Below are positions 1-7,535 of a stretch of 64,000 nucleotides of DNA, one piece after another. Source of the stretch: DATBRV01 sp036560145 (lineage in GTDB: Bacteria > Myxococcota_A > UBA9160 > SMWR01). Position 1 is the stretch's first letter, and every line of letters begins with the position of its first letter. Made by a program: the position numbers and the translations under genes. Where the stretch lies: positions 20,246-84,245 of the forward strand of contig DATBRV010000020.1 in the NCBI GenBank assembly GCA_036560145.1, in the 5' to 3' direction. The notes beneath the pieces were generated by a model. That model was not told the DNA's origin. It was given only the letters and a program-made list of their open reading frames with translations, and did not search any database.

Positions 1-926
1 GCGCCCGGCGCCGCGTGCGCCCGCCGCACGAAGGCGAGCGCGATCGCGCCGGCGCTGGCCGAGAGCGCCGCGCTCGTCACCTCGCCCACCGGCGCGGCCT
101 GCTCCGAGACCCGCGCGCCCGGCGCCGGAACGAAGACTCCCGCCAGGGCCAGCCCCACCAGCGCGTGGCTCGCCCCCCCGCGAGTCGCCATCCGGGCCAC
201 GATCTCCTGGCCGGTGTAACACCCCTTGGTGGTCGAGATCGCCCGCACGAGGCCCACCTCGGCCGGCAGCACCGCCTCGGACAGCTCGCGGCCGTAGCGG
301 GGGGTTCCCGCCTCGACCCGCAGGACCTCGAGGACGTCCTCCCCGGCTTCGACCAGGCCGTGGCCGGCGCCCGCCTGCCGCAGGGCCTGCGCCACCGCGG
401 CGCCGCTCCCGACCGGCGCGAAGAGCTGGAGCGCCTCCTCGCCGCTCACCCCCCAGGCCCCCGCCAGCACCGGGGCGCCCGCGATCGCGAAGGCGTCCGC
501 GGCGTCCGGGGCGAGCCCCGGCGCCTCGCCCGCGGCGATCGCGAAGACCGCGCCCGCCGCGGGCCCCTCGAGCGCGAGCCGCTCCCAGGCCGCGCCGATT
601 TCGGTGAGGCGCACGTCGTCCGCGATGATGTACTTGCCGAGCGTCGCGAGCAGCGGCGCGACGGCCGCCTGCTCGGTCTCCAGCCAGAAGGAGCCCTCGC
701 GCAGCAGCACATGGACGTCCGCGAGGATGCGGCCGATCCGCGACAGCAGCAGCGCGTAACAGCCCGAACGTTCGCGGCCGGCGGCGAGCGTCGCGACGTC
801 GTTGCTGAGCATGCCGTTCAGCCAGCGCACGCGGTCGGCGCCCTCGACCGCGACCAGGCCTCGCCCCTCCAGGCGAAACAGCCCCGCGCCCTGCCGGCAG
901 CGCAGCGCCTGCTCGCCGGCGCTCAT
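1..926 (-). CDS. ygfZ: YgfZ/GcvT-like folate-binding protein (3' end cut by window edge)
   Basis: The frame starts at an ATG at 926 and stays open to the window edge, giving about 308 residues without a stop. Near residue 235 it carries KGCYTGQEIVARM, the signature of the YgfZ family (K-G-C-Y-x-G-Q-E). These proteins share the aminomethyltransferase fold and use folate in the upkeep of certain iron-sulfur enzymes such as MiaB. The N-terminal stretch RVRWLNGMLSNDV is also typical. The ATG overlaps the TGA of the upstream nucleotidyltransferase gene (ATGA), so the two are probably translationally coupled. Membership of the family is clear. The exact role in this organism is inferred from the family. 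Confidence 0.85.
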   Translation of the reverse strand, partial: MSAGEQALRCRQGAGLFRLEGRGLVAVEGADRVRWLNGMLSNDVATLAAGRERSGCYALLLSRIGRILADVHVLLREGSFWLETEQAAVAPLLATLGKYIIADDVRLTEIGAAWERLALEGPAAGAVFAIAAGEAPGLAPDAADAFAIAGAPVLAGAWGVSGEEALQLFAPVGSGAAVAQALRQAGAGHGLVEAGEDVLEVLRVEAGTPRYGRELSEAVLPAEVGLVRAISTTKGCYTGQEIVARMATRGGASHALVGLALAGVFVPAPGARVSEQAAPVGEVTSAALSASAGAIALAFVRRAHAAPG

Positions 927-1927
927 CGCGGCCCGCCCTCCGGGTCCCCGGGTCCGAGGGCCGGGGCGCCGTAGAGCTGCTCCGCGCGGCCGGCCTGCTG
1001 CTTGCTCCACTCGGCAAAGCGGAGCTTCGCGACGTCGTAGTCGTGCTCGTTGTCGATGTCGATGGCCGCGCCGCCGCCCTCGGTGACGACGAAGCGGAAG
1101 GAAGCGCGCAGCAGATCGCTACAGCCGGCCTCGACGCGCGCGAGCGGGATGAAGCGGCGAAGCGCATCGGCGAGTCTTCGGTACCCGCGCCGATCGACGA
1201 CGCCGGCGACGTGCATGAGCACGTAGTAGTAGAGGAGGCTCGCGCCGCCTCGCTCGTCGCGCAGCAGCCGCCACGCCATCGCGAGGATGCTGCCGAGCTC
1301 GCGCTGGAAGCGGTTGCGGTACATCTCCTCGACGTAGTGTCGGTTCACGATCCGCGCGGGCTTCACCAGATGGAGATTGCTCTGCCGGAAGCGGCCCTCG
1401 CGCAGGTTGAAGGTCGCCATCTGGATTCCCGGCTCGCCGGGCACGGCGGGCAGGAAGCCGGCCATCGAGGCCTCGGTCACCAACCCGAGCGCGTAGCTGC
1501 AGTCGAGCTGGCCCGCCTGGCGCAAGAAGGCCGAGATCTCCTGCGGCGTGGCGAAGGGCAGATCCGCCGAGACGTAGAGGGCCTGGACGTCCAGATCTCC
1601 GGGCTCGGGGTCGCGGCCTGCCTCGCCCGCTCCCGGGAGCAACCGGCGGTAGGCGCCCCAGGCGTTCTCGTACAGGTTGCTCCACTGCGGAACCAGGTGG
1701 AGCGGCTTGCTGAGCAGCCGGCGCATCGGCTCGGACGTGAGCACCGAGCGCAGCCGCTCGGCGTCGCCGACGATCCAGATCTCGGACACCTCGGGAACGC
1801 GCTGCAGCGCCGCGACCACGTGCGCGACCAGCGGGCGTCCCGCGATCTCGAGGTATCCCTTGCTCTCGCCGTAGACCGCCTTCGCCGCGCCGCGGTCGCC
1901 GGCGGTCACCACCGCGGGAATCTTCAT
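923..1927 (-). CDS. MobA-like nucleotidyltransferase family protein
   Basis: This 334-residue protein begins MKIPAVVTAGDRG and has a degenerate NTP-transferase P-loop, AGDRGAAKAVYGESKGYLE, followed by IAGRPLVAHVV. That is the layout of MobA/IspD/GlmU-type nucleotidyltransferases, where a glycine-rich loop and a lysine bind the NTP. A later DLPFATPQEI resembles the metal-binding aspartate region, and DIDNEHDYDVAK near residue 295 resembles the C-terminal motif of sugar-phosphate nucleotidyltransferases. The substrate cannot be told. It overlaps the following ygfZ-like gene by 4 nt and has a plausible promoter upstream. Assignment to the superfamily is firm; a precise function is not offered. 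Confidence 0.75.
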   Translation of the reverse strand: MKIPAVVTAGDRGAAKAVYGESKGYLEIAGRPLVAHVVAALQRVPEVSEIWIVGDAERLRSVLTSEPMRRLLSKPLHLVPQWSNLYENAWGAYRRLLPGAGEAGRDPEPGDLDVQALYVSADLPFATPQEISAFLRQAGQLDCSYALGLVTEASMAGFLPAVPGEPGIQMATFNLREGRFRQSNLHLVKPARIVNRHYVEEMYRNRFQRELGSILAMAWRLLRDERGGASLLYYYVLMHVAGVVDRRGYRRLADALRRFIPLARVEAGCSDLLRASFRFVVTEGGGAAIDIDNEHDYDVAKLRFAEWSKQQAGRAEQLYGAPALGPGDPEGGPR

Positions 1928-1969
1928 CCGGTTGCGCGACCTTCCGCGGGACCGAGCGTCCCGCCGGCA

Positions 1970-1999
1970 ACTCTAGTTCCAGGGCACGGCCGCACTCAA
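1970..1999 (-). promoter_or_regulatory. Putative promoter of the nucleotidyltransferase-ygfZ pair
   Basis: Read on the minus strand, TTGAGT (1994-1999) and TAGAGT (1970-1975) are separated by 18 bp, 43 nt before the ATG at 1927. The match is 4 of 6 in each box. The -10 shares the TAGnnT form seen at several other starts in this window. Confidence 0.4.
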
Positions 2000-2093
2000 G
2001 CTCGGACTCGGAAGGCGAATCCGTTCGCATAGCCCAGACGCGCCATTCCAAAGCGGAATCGGAGCCGGCATGGAACCGGAGCGGGCAGCGGGA

Positions 2094-2169
2094 TGGTGGA
2101 GCCGAGCGGGATCGAACCGCCAACCTCTGCGTTGCGAACGCAGCGCTCTCCCAGTTGAGCTACGGCCCC
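2094..2169 (-). tRNA. tRNA-Ala (anticodon CGC)
   Basis: On the minus strand the sequence folds as a complete tRNA. The acceptor stem is GGGGCCG/CGGCUCC with a G3:U70 wobble pair, the identity element of alanine tRNA. A D-arm follows (AGCUCAACUGGGAGAGC). The anticodon stem CUGCG/CGCAG closes the loop UUCGCAA, so the anticodon is CGC, which reads GCG. The T-arm has GGUUCGAUCC, the discriminator base is A, and CCA is encoded (2094-2096). GCG is a frequent alanine codon in such GC-rich DNA. Confidence 0.96.
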
Positions 2170-2269
2170 ATTCAGCTAGCCACGGACCCGTCGAGCCGAG
2201 GACCCGAGACGCGCTGCCCGCAGGGAGGTCGAACGGTAAGGCGAGGCGTTGGGGGCGTCAAATCGGGAC

Positions 2270-2298
2270 TGGACGTCCCGGCTCCCGCAGTGCAGGCT
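2270..2298 (+). promoter_or_regulatory. Possible promoter of the universal stress protein gene
   Basis: TGGACG (2270-2275) and CAGGCT (2293-2298) lie 17 bp apart and end 8 nt before the ATG at 2307. If real, the transcript would have almost no leader. The match to consensus is weak. Confidence 0.22.
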
Positions 2299-2306
2299 AT
2301 CGCGCG

Positions 2307-2753
2307 ATGACGATCGACATCCGCCGCATCCTGGTGCCCATCGATTTCTCCGAGCACGCCGAGTACGTGATCGAGTGGGCCAGCCACCTGGCGCACGAGC
2401 ACGCGAGCCACCTGACCCTGCTGCACGTCTACCATCTCCCGGTCGAGTTCCAGCAGCTCGAGGGCGCCTACCTGCCCCCGGACTTCTGGGCGAACGTGAA
2501 GAAGGAGGCGGATCAGACCCTCGGCCGTTACGTCGGGGAGCTCCGCGGGCAGGGGCTCGACGTGGAAGCCGTCGTCCGCGAGGGCTATCCGGCGACCGTG
2601 ATCGTCGACGAGGCCACCTCGCAGCGCGCCGACCTGATCGTGATCGGCACCCACGGGCTCTCCGGCCTCAAGCACCTGCTGCTCGGCAGCATCGCCGAGC
2701 GCGTGGTGCAGAAGGCTCCCTGCCCCGTCCTGGCGGTGAAGCGAAGAGCCTGA
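2307..2753 (+). CDS. Universal stress protein (UspA family)
   Basis: A 148-residue single-domain UspA-fold protein. The start MTIDIRRILVPIDFSEHAEY is characteristic, and near residue 113 the ATP-binding loop reads GTHGLSGLKHLLLGS, matching G-2x-G-9x-G-S/T. An ATP-binding type of Usp is therefore likely. The frame is open further upstream, but the conserved N-terminus and the tRNA on the other strand fix the start at 2307. It stands alone, convergent with the ferritin-like gene downstream. Family members act as cytoplasmic stress or starvation proteins; the specific role here is unknown. Confidence 0.9.
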   Translation: MTIDIRRILVPIDFSEHAEYVIEWASHLAHEHASHLTLLHVYHLPVEFQQLEGAYLPPDFWANVKKEADQTLGRYVGELRGQGLDVEAVVREGYPATVIVDEATSQRADLIVIGTHGLSGLKHLLLGSIAERVVQKAPCPVLAVKRRA

Positions 2754-2775
2754 ACTTCCGTGGAGAGTCCGGCAA

Positions 2776-2791
2776 GCGGGCGCCAGCCCGC
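2776..2791. terminator. Hairpin between convergent genes, possible bidirectional terminator
   Basis: GCGGGC-gcca-GCCCGC forms a 6-bp perfect stem with a 4-nt loop between the end of the Usp gene and the end of the ferritin-like gene. No U-tract follows on either strand, so it is only a candidate. Confidence 0.3.
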
Positions 2792-2822
2792 GCGCAGCGA
2801 GCCGAAGGCGAGCGCAGTTCAC
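2791..2822 (-). repeat. Dispersed intergenic repeat, copy 1
   Basis: A 32-bp copy of the dispersed element, whose plus-strand core here is GCGCAGCGAGCCGAAGGCGA. It begins 6 nt after the stop of the ferritin-like gene. Other copies are at 5561-5628 (two), 10744-10775, 29229-29265 and 32766-32797, with a degenerate one near 63021. Confidence 0.7.
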
Positions 2823-2828
2823 CAAGGC

Positions 2829-3845
2829 TCAGGCCAGTCCGAGCGCGCGGTCCTGGGCCTCCGGATCGGCGTCCTCGAACTGGATCACGCGCATCTCCTC
2901 GAAGGCGCGCCTCACCCGCGGCGTCAGCAGCCCGAGCCGCTTGATGTTCGGCACCACCCGCGCGAAGAGCGCCTGGCGGAACATCTGCATCAGCGGCGAC
3001 TCGAGGATGATCACGCGCACCTCGGCCGGGTCGAAGCCGACCGCCTCGGCGATCTCCTCGCCCACCAGCCGGTCGCGCATCAGCAGACAGGCCTCGATCA
3101 CGAAGTCCTCGCGCTCGGCGAGCTCGTTCGCGGGCATCTCCTGGTAGTAGCCCTTGAGCGAGAGCACGCCGAACGCCACGTGGCGCGCCTCGTCGCGCAT
3201 CACGTAGTGGATCAGCTCCTTCACCAGCGGCTCCTCGGCGAGCTGGTGCATGTTGGCGAAGGCCGCCATCGCGAGTCCCTCGACGAGGATCTGCATGCCG
3301 AGATACTTGAGATCCCAGCGTGAGTCCGTGAGGATGATGTCGAGCAGCCGCTTGAGATTGGGGTTGATCGGCCATTCCCATTCGAGCTTTTCGCGCAGGT
3401 AGCGGCTGAAGACCTCGACGTGACGAGCCTCGTCCATCGTCTGCGAGGCGGCGTAGTACTTGGCGTCCGCCCAGGGCACCGCGCCCACCAGCTGGGAGGC
3501 GGTGATCAGCGCGCCCTGCTCGCCGTGCAGGAACTGCGAGAGCTGCCAGGAGATCGTCGCGTGCCGGAAGTGCGCCACCTCCTTGGCGTTCAGGCGCTTG
3601 AACGGGCCGTAATCCTGGAGCGGGTTGAAGGCCGCCGGGATGATCTCGCTCTCCGGGTCGACGGCCGTATCCCAGGGCAGCTGCTGCGTCCCGTTCCACT
3701 GCTCGCGCTTGGCCTTCTCGTAGAGATCGCGCAGACCCTCCTTCACCGAGCCGTAGTTCCAGGCGTAGTTGGTGTCGAAGGAGGTCAGGATCGTGTCGAG
3801 CTCGTCGGCGCCCTGCCTGCGACCGTCCGCCGTGGCCTTGGCCAT
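2829..3845 (-). CDS. Ferritin-like di-iron carboxylate protein
   Basis: A 338-residue, all-helical protein with two copies of the di-iron motif D-E-A-R-H: MDEARHVEVFSRYL about 40% into the chain and RDEARHVAFG about 60% in. Each supplies a Glu and a His ligand of the ferritin/ribonucleotide-reductase-like superfamily; earlier ligands are probably in the helix around AKEVAHFRHA. This arrangement occurs in AurF-type N-oxygenases and related uncharacterised oxidases, so an O2-dependent oxidation or hydroxylation is possible, but the substrate is unknown. The ATG at 3845 is preferred over an upstream TTG at 3860 because GGAG lies 9 nt before it. The gene stands alone downstream of the kinase-isomerase gene. 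Confidence 0.75.
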   Translation of the reverse strand: MAKATADGRRQGADELDTILTSFDTNYAWNYGSVKEGLRDLYEKAKREQWNGTQQLPWDTAVDPESEIIPAAFNPLQDYGPFKRLNAKEVAHFRHATISWQLSQFLHGEQGALITASQLVGAVPWADAKYYAASQTMDEARHVEVFSRYLREKLEWEWPINPNLKRLLDIILTDSRWDLKYLGMQILVEGLAMAAFANMHQLAEEPLVKELIHYVMRDEARHVAFGVLSLKGYYQEMPANELAEREDFVIEACLLMRDRLVGEEIAEAVGFDPAEVRVIILESPLMQMFRQALFARVVPNIKRLGLLTPRVRRAFEEMRVIQFEDADPEAQDRALGLA

Positions 3846-3907
3846 CGCGAATCGCTCCAACAGATATGGGGGGAATCCCCCTTGGGTGTTCGGGCTATCG
3901 GATTCGG

Positions 3908-3934
3908 GACCGGGAAACCTGAGATTTTCCGGTC
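3908..3934. terminator. Hairpin between the kinase-isomerase gene and the ferritin-like gene
   Basis: GACCGGGAAA pairs with TTTTCCGGTC (one G-U pair) around a 7-nt loop, just after the stop codon at 3951 on the minus strand. There is no clear U-run after it, so its role as a terminator is tentative. Confidence 0.35.
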
Positions 3935-3950
3935 TCTCCCCTGGGGGGAA

Positions 3951-5546
3951 TCAGCTGGTGGGCCCGCGCGAGCGCTTGCCGAGCTCGCCGGCGGGGTGCC
4001 GGGCGTGATAGTCGGCGCGGGTGAAGCCCTGAGCCTGCTCGAGCGCGCTGGAGAGGGCCGCCAGCACGAGCACCTCGGCGGCGACGCTCGCGCGCGGCGC
4101 GAGCCCGAGCTCCCCGCCCTCGCGCGCGACGCCGGCGTCGAGCACCACGTCCGCGGCGCCGGCCAGCCAGGAATCCGGGCGGCCGGTCACCGCGAGCAGA
4201 CGCGCGCCCATCCGTCGGATCGCGTCCACGGCCGGCCTCAGCTCCGCCGTCTCGCCGCTGTTGCTGATCGCGATCACCACGTCGCCCGCGACGATCTGAC
4301 CGGCGCCCCCGTGCACGACCTCGGTCGCGTGCAGGAAGGTGGCGGGCGTCCCGGTCGACGCGAGCAGCGAGGCCGCGTAGCGGGCGACATGCTCGGGCTT
4401 TCCGATCCCGGTCACGTGCACGCGCCCGCCTGCTTCGCCCGCCGCGCGAATCGCGCGGATCGCGTCGGCGAAGGCGCCGGGCCGCAGGCGGGCGCGCAGC
4501 CCGCCCAGCTCGGCGAGCGCGACGTCGAGCATCTCGAGCGCGGGATCCGCGCCCGACCGCGCGGCCGCCGCGGGAGCCGCGAGCGAGAGCGGAGGACCGT
4601 CGTAGAGCTCGAGCACGCGCGCGCGGGCGCGCGCCGGATCGTCCGGAAAGGCTCCCAGCTTCTCGACGCAGGCCGCGCCGCAGGCGTTCGCGAGGCGCCC
4701 CGCGGCCTCCCAACCCAGGCCGTGGTGCAGGGCGACCAGCAGCCCACCCAGAAAAGCGTCGCCCGCGCCGGTGGTGTCCAGGGCCTTCACCTTGCGCGCC
4801 GGGACGAAGCCCTCGAAGCCCTGCGCGGCGATCGCACAACCAGACTCGCCATCCGTCACCACCACGGCCGCGCAACCGAAGCCGGCGCGCATGGCGCGCG
4901 CCATCGCGAGCGGATCGCTGCCGGCGGCCGGCACCAGCTCGCGCGCCGCCGCCTTCGCGGGCTTCAGCAGATCGGCGGAGCGCAGCAGCGCGTCGAGGGT
5001 CGCCGCGTCGCCGAGGCCGGGGATGGCCTCGGACGGCGGCACGTCGAGGTCGACCACCGTCGCGATCCCGGCCGCGCGCGCGATCTCTAGCGCGGCGAGC
5101 GCGGCGGCCAGCGGAAGCTGCGAGACCTCGGTCGTCACGCGCGCGGCGCGGCGGATGAAGGCCGCGTGCTGCGCGCGCACCTGCGCCGCGCTGGTCTCCG
5201 AGGTGGCGCCGGGCGCCATGTAGATGGCGCGGGCGCCGGCGTCGTCCACGAAGATCTCGGCGAGCGAGGTGGCGGAGCCGTCGAGCACGAGCTGATGCTC
5301 GATCCCGAGCGCGTCCATCGCCGCGCGCAGGCAGCGGCCGGCCTCGTCGTCGGCCTGCTTGCCGAAGATGCCGGTGCGCAGTCCGAGAGCGGCCGCCCAA
5401 CCCAGATGGTTGAGCACGACCCCGCCGACGTAGGCGCGCACCGGCCCCGCGCCCGCCACGTCCCGCAGGATCGCCTTCGCATCCGGCGGCAGGATCCGCG
5501 GCGTGCGGTGCACGCGGTCGACCACCATGCTGCCGATTCCCACCAC
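3951..5546 (-). CDS. PfkB-family sugar kinase fused to a KdsD/GutQ-like SIS isomerase domain
   Basis: A 531-residue fusion. Residues 1-310 are a ribokinase/PfkB fold: VGIGSMVVDRV at the start, VGGVVLNHLG for the substrate-binding region, and DTTGAGDAFLGG with the catalytic aspartate. The C-terminal 210 residues are a SIS domain closest to arabinose-5-phosphate isomerases: STGTPATFLHATEVVHGG, AISNSGET, GLAPRAS and the terminal HPAGELGKR. The CBS pair usual in KdsD is absent. Expected reactions are sugar phosphorylation and aldose-ketose isomerisation of a sugar phosphate, in the cytoplasm. It follows the aldolase gene after 95 bp filled with repeats. Possible starts are GTG 5546 or 5543 and ATG 5528; GTG fits the conserved N-terminus. 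I know of no standard name for this fusion. Confidence 0.8.
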   Translation of the reverse strand: MVGIGSMVVDRVHRTPRILPPDAKAILRDVAGAGPVRAYVGGVVLNHLGWAAALGLRTGIFGKQADDEAGRCLRAAMDALGIEHQLVLDGSATSLAEIFVDDAGARAIYMAPGATSETSAAQVRAQHAAFIRRAARVTTEVSQLPLAAALAALEIARAAGIATVVDLDVPPSEAIPGLGDAATLDALLRSADLLKPAKAAARELVPAAGSDPLAMARAMRAGFGCAAVVVTDGESGCAIAAQGFEGFVPARKVKALDTTGAGDAFLGGLLVALHHGLGWEAAGRLANACGAACVEKLGAFPDDPARARARVLELYDGPPLSLAAPAAAARSGADPALEMLDVALAELGGLRARLRPGAFADAIRAIRAAGEAGGRVHVTGIGKPEHVARYAASLLASTGTPATFLHATEVVHGGAGQIVAGDVVIAISNSGETAELRPAVDAIRRMGARLLAVTGRPDSWLAGAADVVLDAGVAREGGELGLAPRASVAAEVLVLAALSSALEQAQGFTRADYHARHPAGELGKRSRGPTS

Positions 5547-5560
5547 GTCGAGGGAGCGGT

Positions 5561-5628
5561 CTGAGTGAACTTCGCTCGCCTTCGGCAGGCCTGAGTGGAC
5601 TTCGCTCGCCTGCGGCTCGCTGCGCGCG
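5561..5628 (+). repeat. Dispersed intergenic repeat, two tandem copies (copies 2 and 3)
   Basis: Two partial copies lie side by side between the aldolase stop and the kinase start: 5561-5587 (CTGAGTGAACTTCGCTCGCC plus TTCGGC) and 5591-5628 (CTGAGTGGACTTCGCTCGCC plus TGCGGCTCGCTGCGCGC). They run opposite to copy 1 relative to the window but again follow a stop codon directly. They fill most of the 95-bp gap. Confidence 0.7.
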
Positions 5629-5641
5629 GACTTGCGGGCGC

Positions 5642-6775
5642 TCAAAGGAGGTTTCCGTGCCGCGCCGCGCCGAGCTCCCCGAGCGGAAGCGTCACCCACG
5701 GCTCGCCGATCGTCTCCTGGGATCTCGCGCGCAGGGTCGCGAAGGCCTCGTCGAAGCGGCGGGCGGCGTCCGGCGCGAGCGCGGGCGTCCCGAGCGCGAC
5801 GGCCGCGCTGCGGATCACGCCCTGGGCGAGCAGCGCCCGCTTGAGGCAAGCGATCAGATGCCGCTCGCCGGCCGCATTGGCGGCCGCCTGGAAGGCCTCG
5901 AGCAGGCTGCGTACCTGCTGCATGCGCTCGGCGTCGCCGGCGCGGCACACCTGCCAGGCGCGCGCCCATTCCCGGGGAAGCGCATTCGCCGGGCCGGCGA
6001 CCACGCCGATCGGAAGGCCTCCCCGCAGCCGGTAGCGGTTCCAGTGCTCGCCGATCGCGCCGAGCCAGCCGCTGCGCGGGCGGAACAGATCGAAGATCAG
6101 CATCGCGTTGCCGACGTAGATCCCGAACTCCCCGCGGTCGCGGAAGCCCGCGGCCGCCTGGGTGTAGTTGCCGAGCACGCGGCGCGACGCCGACACCTTG
6201 ATGCCGCGCACGAAGTCGAGCCGCGAGAGCGCCTTCACCTGGCGCGTCCGGATGTGGGGGACCTTGGGATCGATGGCGATGTCGGCGTTGTCGTAGAGAT
6301 ACACCGGAATCCGTCGGTCCCGGGAGTCGAGCAGATCGGCCACGTCGCGCGCCACGAAGCGCACCGGGTCTCCGATCCCCTGGATCGAGAGCGGCGCCAG
6401 CACCGCGGCGTCGGCGCCGTGCGCGATCGCGAAGTCGAGGTTCTCGAGCGTCTCGCGGGCGGTGGGGGCCGTCACGCCGGCCCAGGCCTCGACCCCGCGG
6501 CCGTGCCCCTGGCCCAGCCGGGAGTTGACCTTCGCCACCTCCTCGGCGCAGACCTGGAGCGCGTGCTGGCGCACGGCGTTGCGCACGCGGTTCCACTCGC
6601 CGGTGGTGCCGGCGGCGAAGATCACGTCGGCGCCGTGGCCGTCCTGGGTCACGAAGCGGACCAGGGCTCGCTGGTCCTCTTCGATCAGGCCGCCGTGCTC
6701 GTCGAGCACGCTCACCACGGGCACCGAGAGACCCGGTCGCGGGCGAGTCTCCTCGATCGATCTCACGAAGCCCAA
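5642..6775 (-). CDS. Dihydrodipicolinate synthase/N-acetylneuraminate lyase-family aldolase
   Basis: A 377-residue TIM-barrel class I aldolase. GTTGE at 56-60 is the family's pyruvate-binding motif, VYLYDNADI near 158 contains the catalytic tyrosine, and GIKVSAS holds the Schiff-base lysine (K193). The family condenses or cleaves pyruvate with an aldehyde (DapA, NanA, KdgA and others). The protein is some 70 residues longer than DapA, mainly at the C-terminus. Because its neighbours are a sugar kinase-isomerase and a regulator rather than lysine genes, a sugar-acid aldolase is more likely than DapA; this is inference. It starts 6 nt after the regulator's stop, so they form one operon. Confidence 0.82.
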   Translation of the reverse strand: MGFVRSIEETRPRPGLSVPVVSVLDEHGGLIEEDQRALVRFVTQDGHGADVIFAAGTTGEWNRVRNAVRQHALQVCAEEVAKVNSRLGQGHGRGVEAWAGVTAPTARETLENLDFAIAHGADAAVLAPLSIQGIGDPVRFVARDVADLLDSRDRRIPVYLYDNADIAIDPKVPHIRTRQVKALSRLDFVRGIKVSASRRVLGNYTQAAAGFRDRGEFGIYVGNAMLIFDLFRPRSGWLGAIGEHWNRYRLRGGLPIGVVAGPANALPREWARAWQVCRAGDAERMQQVRSLLEAFQAAANAAGERHLIACLKRALLAQGVIRSAAVALGTPALAPDAARRFDEAFATLRARSQETIGEPWVTLPLGELGAARHGNLL

Positions 6776-6781
6776 GGTGCC

Positions 6782-7387
6782 TCAAATCGTTTCGAAGAAG
6801 TAGGTCATCTTCACCTGGAGCGCGGTCGCCAGCTTGTGCAGCGTCGACATCGATGCGGCGCTCTTGCCGAGCTCGATCTGCGAGATCAGGCTGACCGAGA
6901 GGCCGGTGCGATTGGCCAGTTGTTTGAGCGTGAGCTCGCCGGCCGTGCGCCGCTCGCGCAGACGCCGTCCCACCACCTGGTTGAGCCGGCTCTCGAGGTC
7001 GACGAGCAGGCCCTTCTCGCGGATCGCGGCGCTGATCACCGCGCGCAACTCTTCCATTTCCAAGGGCTTTTCCAGGTAGTCGAAGGCCTGGATCTTGAGC
7101 GTGCGGACGGCCGCGGCGACCGTCGCATGGGCCGTCATGGCGACCACGCAGATGTCGGAATCCGCCCGGCGGATGCGCTCCAGCAGCTCGATCCCCAGAT
7201 CCTCCGGCGGGGAGACGTCGAGCAGGACGAGCTGGAACCTGCCCTTCTTGATCTCCTCCACCACCTGGTCCGGGTCGGCGAGGGCGAAGGCCTGGTAGCC
7301 CTCCTCGCTGAGGAAGTCCTTCAGCTCGAGGTTGGTCGCTTCGTCGCGGTCCACCACGAGCACGTTGAGACGCTGCTTGCTGGCCAT
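6782..7387 (-). CDS. Response-regulator receiver domain fused to an Xre-type DNA-binding domain
   Basis: 201 residues. Residues 5-125 form a receiver domain with the acidic pocket (D13, D15), phospho-acceptor D57 in LVLLDVSPPEDLG, T85 and K107 in DYLEKP. All the key residues are present, so phosphorylation is plausible. A linker helix follows. Residues 150-201 form a Cro/C1-type helix-turn-helix: LTLKQLANRTGLSVSLISQI and STLHKLATAL. No histidine kinase gene is nearby. The second ATG (7387) is chosen because GGAGG lies 7 nt before it; another in-frame ATG is at 7399. It leads the aldolase/kinase-isomerase operon and probably regulates it. Xre domains are a rare output for receiver proteins. 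Confidence 0.85.
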   Translation of the reverse strand: MASKQRLNVLVVDRDEATNLELKDFLSEEGYQAFALADPDQVVEEIKKGRFQLVLLDVSPPEDLGIELLERIRRADSDICVVAMTAHATVAAAVRTLKIQAFDYLEKPLEMEELRAVISAAIREKGLLVDLESRLNQVVGRRLRERRTAGELTLKQLANRTGLSVSLISQIELGKSAASMSTLHKLATALQVKMTYFFETI

Positions 7388-7535
7388 GGCTGCCTCCATC
7401 GAGCGGTAAGCCCACGTTCGAAGTGCCCCGATTCGTTCGGGAAACCGCCGTGGGCCGGGTCGCTGGAGTGCTGTTCGGTATGCCTGGCGTTTTACATGAG
7501 CCCTGAATTGCAGCCCGCATCGAAATAGCAGCGGC

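Noticed and set aside
3951..7520. A single 1189-codon open frame covering the kinase-isomerase gene and the antisense of the aldolase and regulator
   Set aside because: Only the last 530 codons have protein-like features. Upstream it is Arg/Pro-rich and lies antisense to two well-supported genes. High GC content makes such long frames common.
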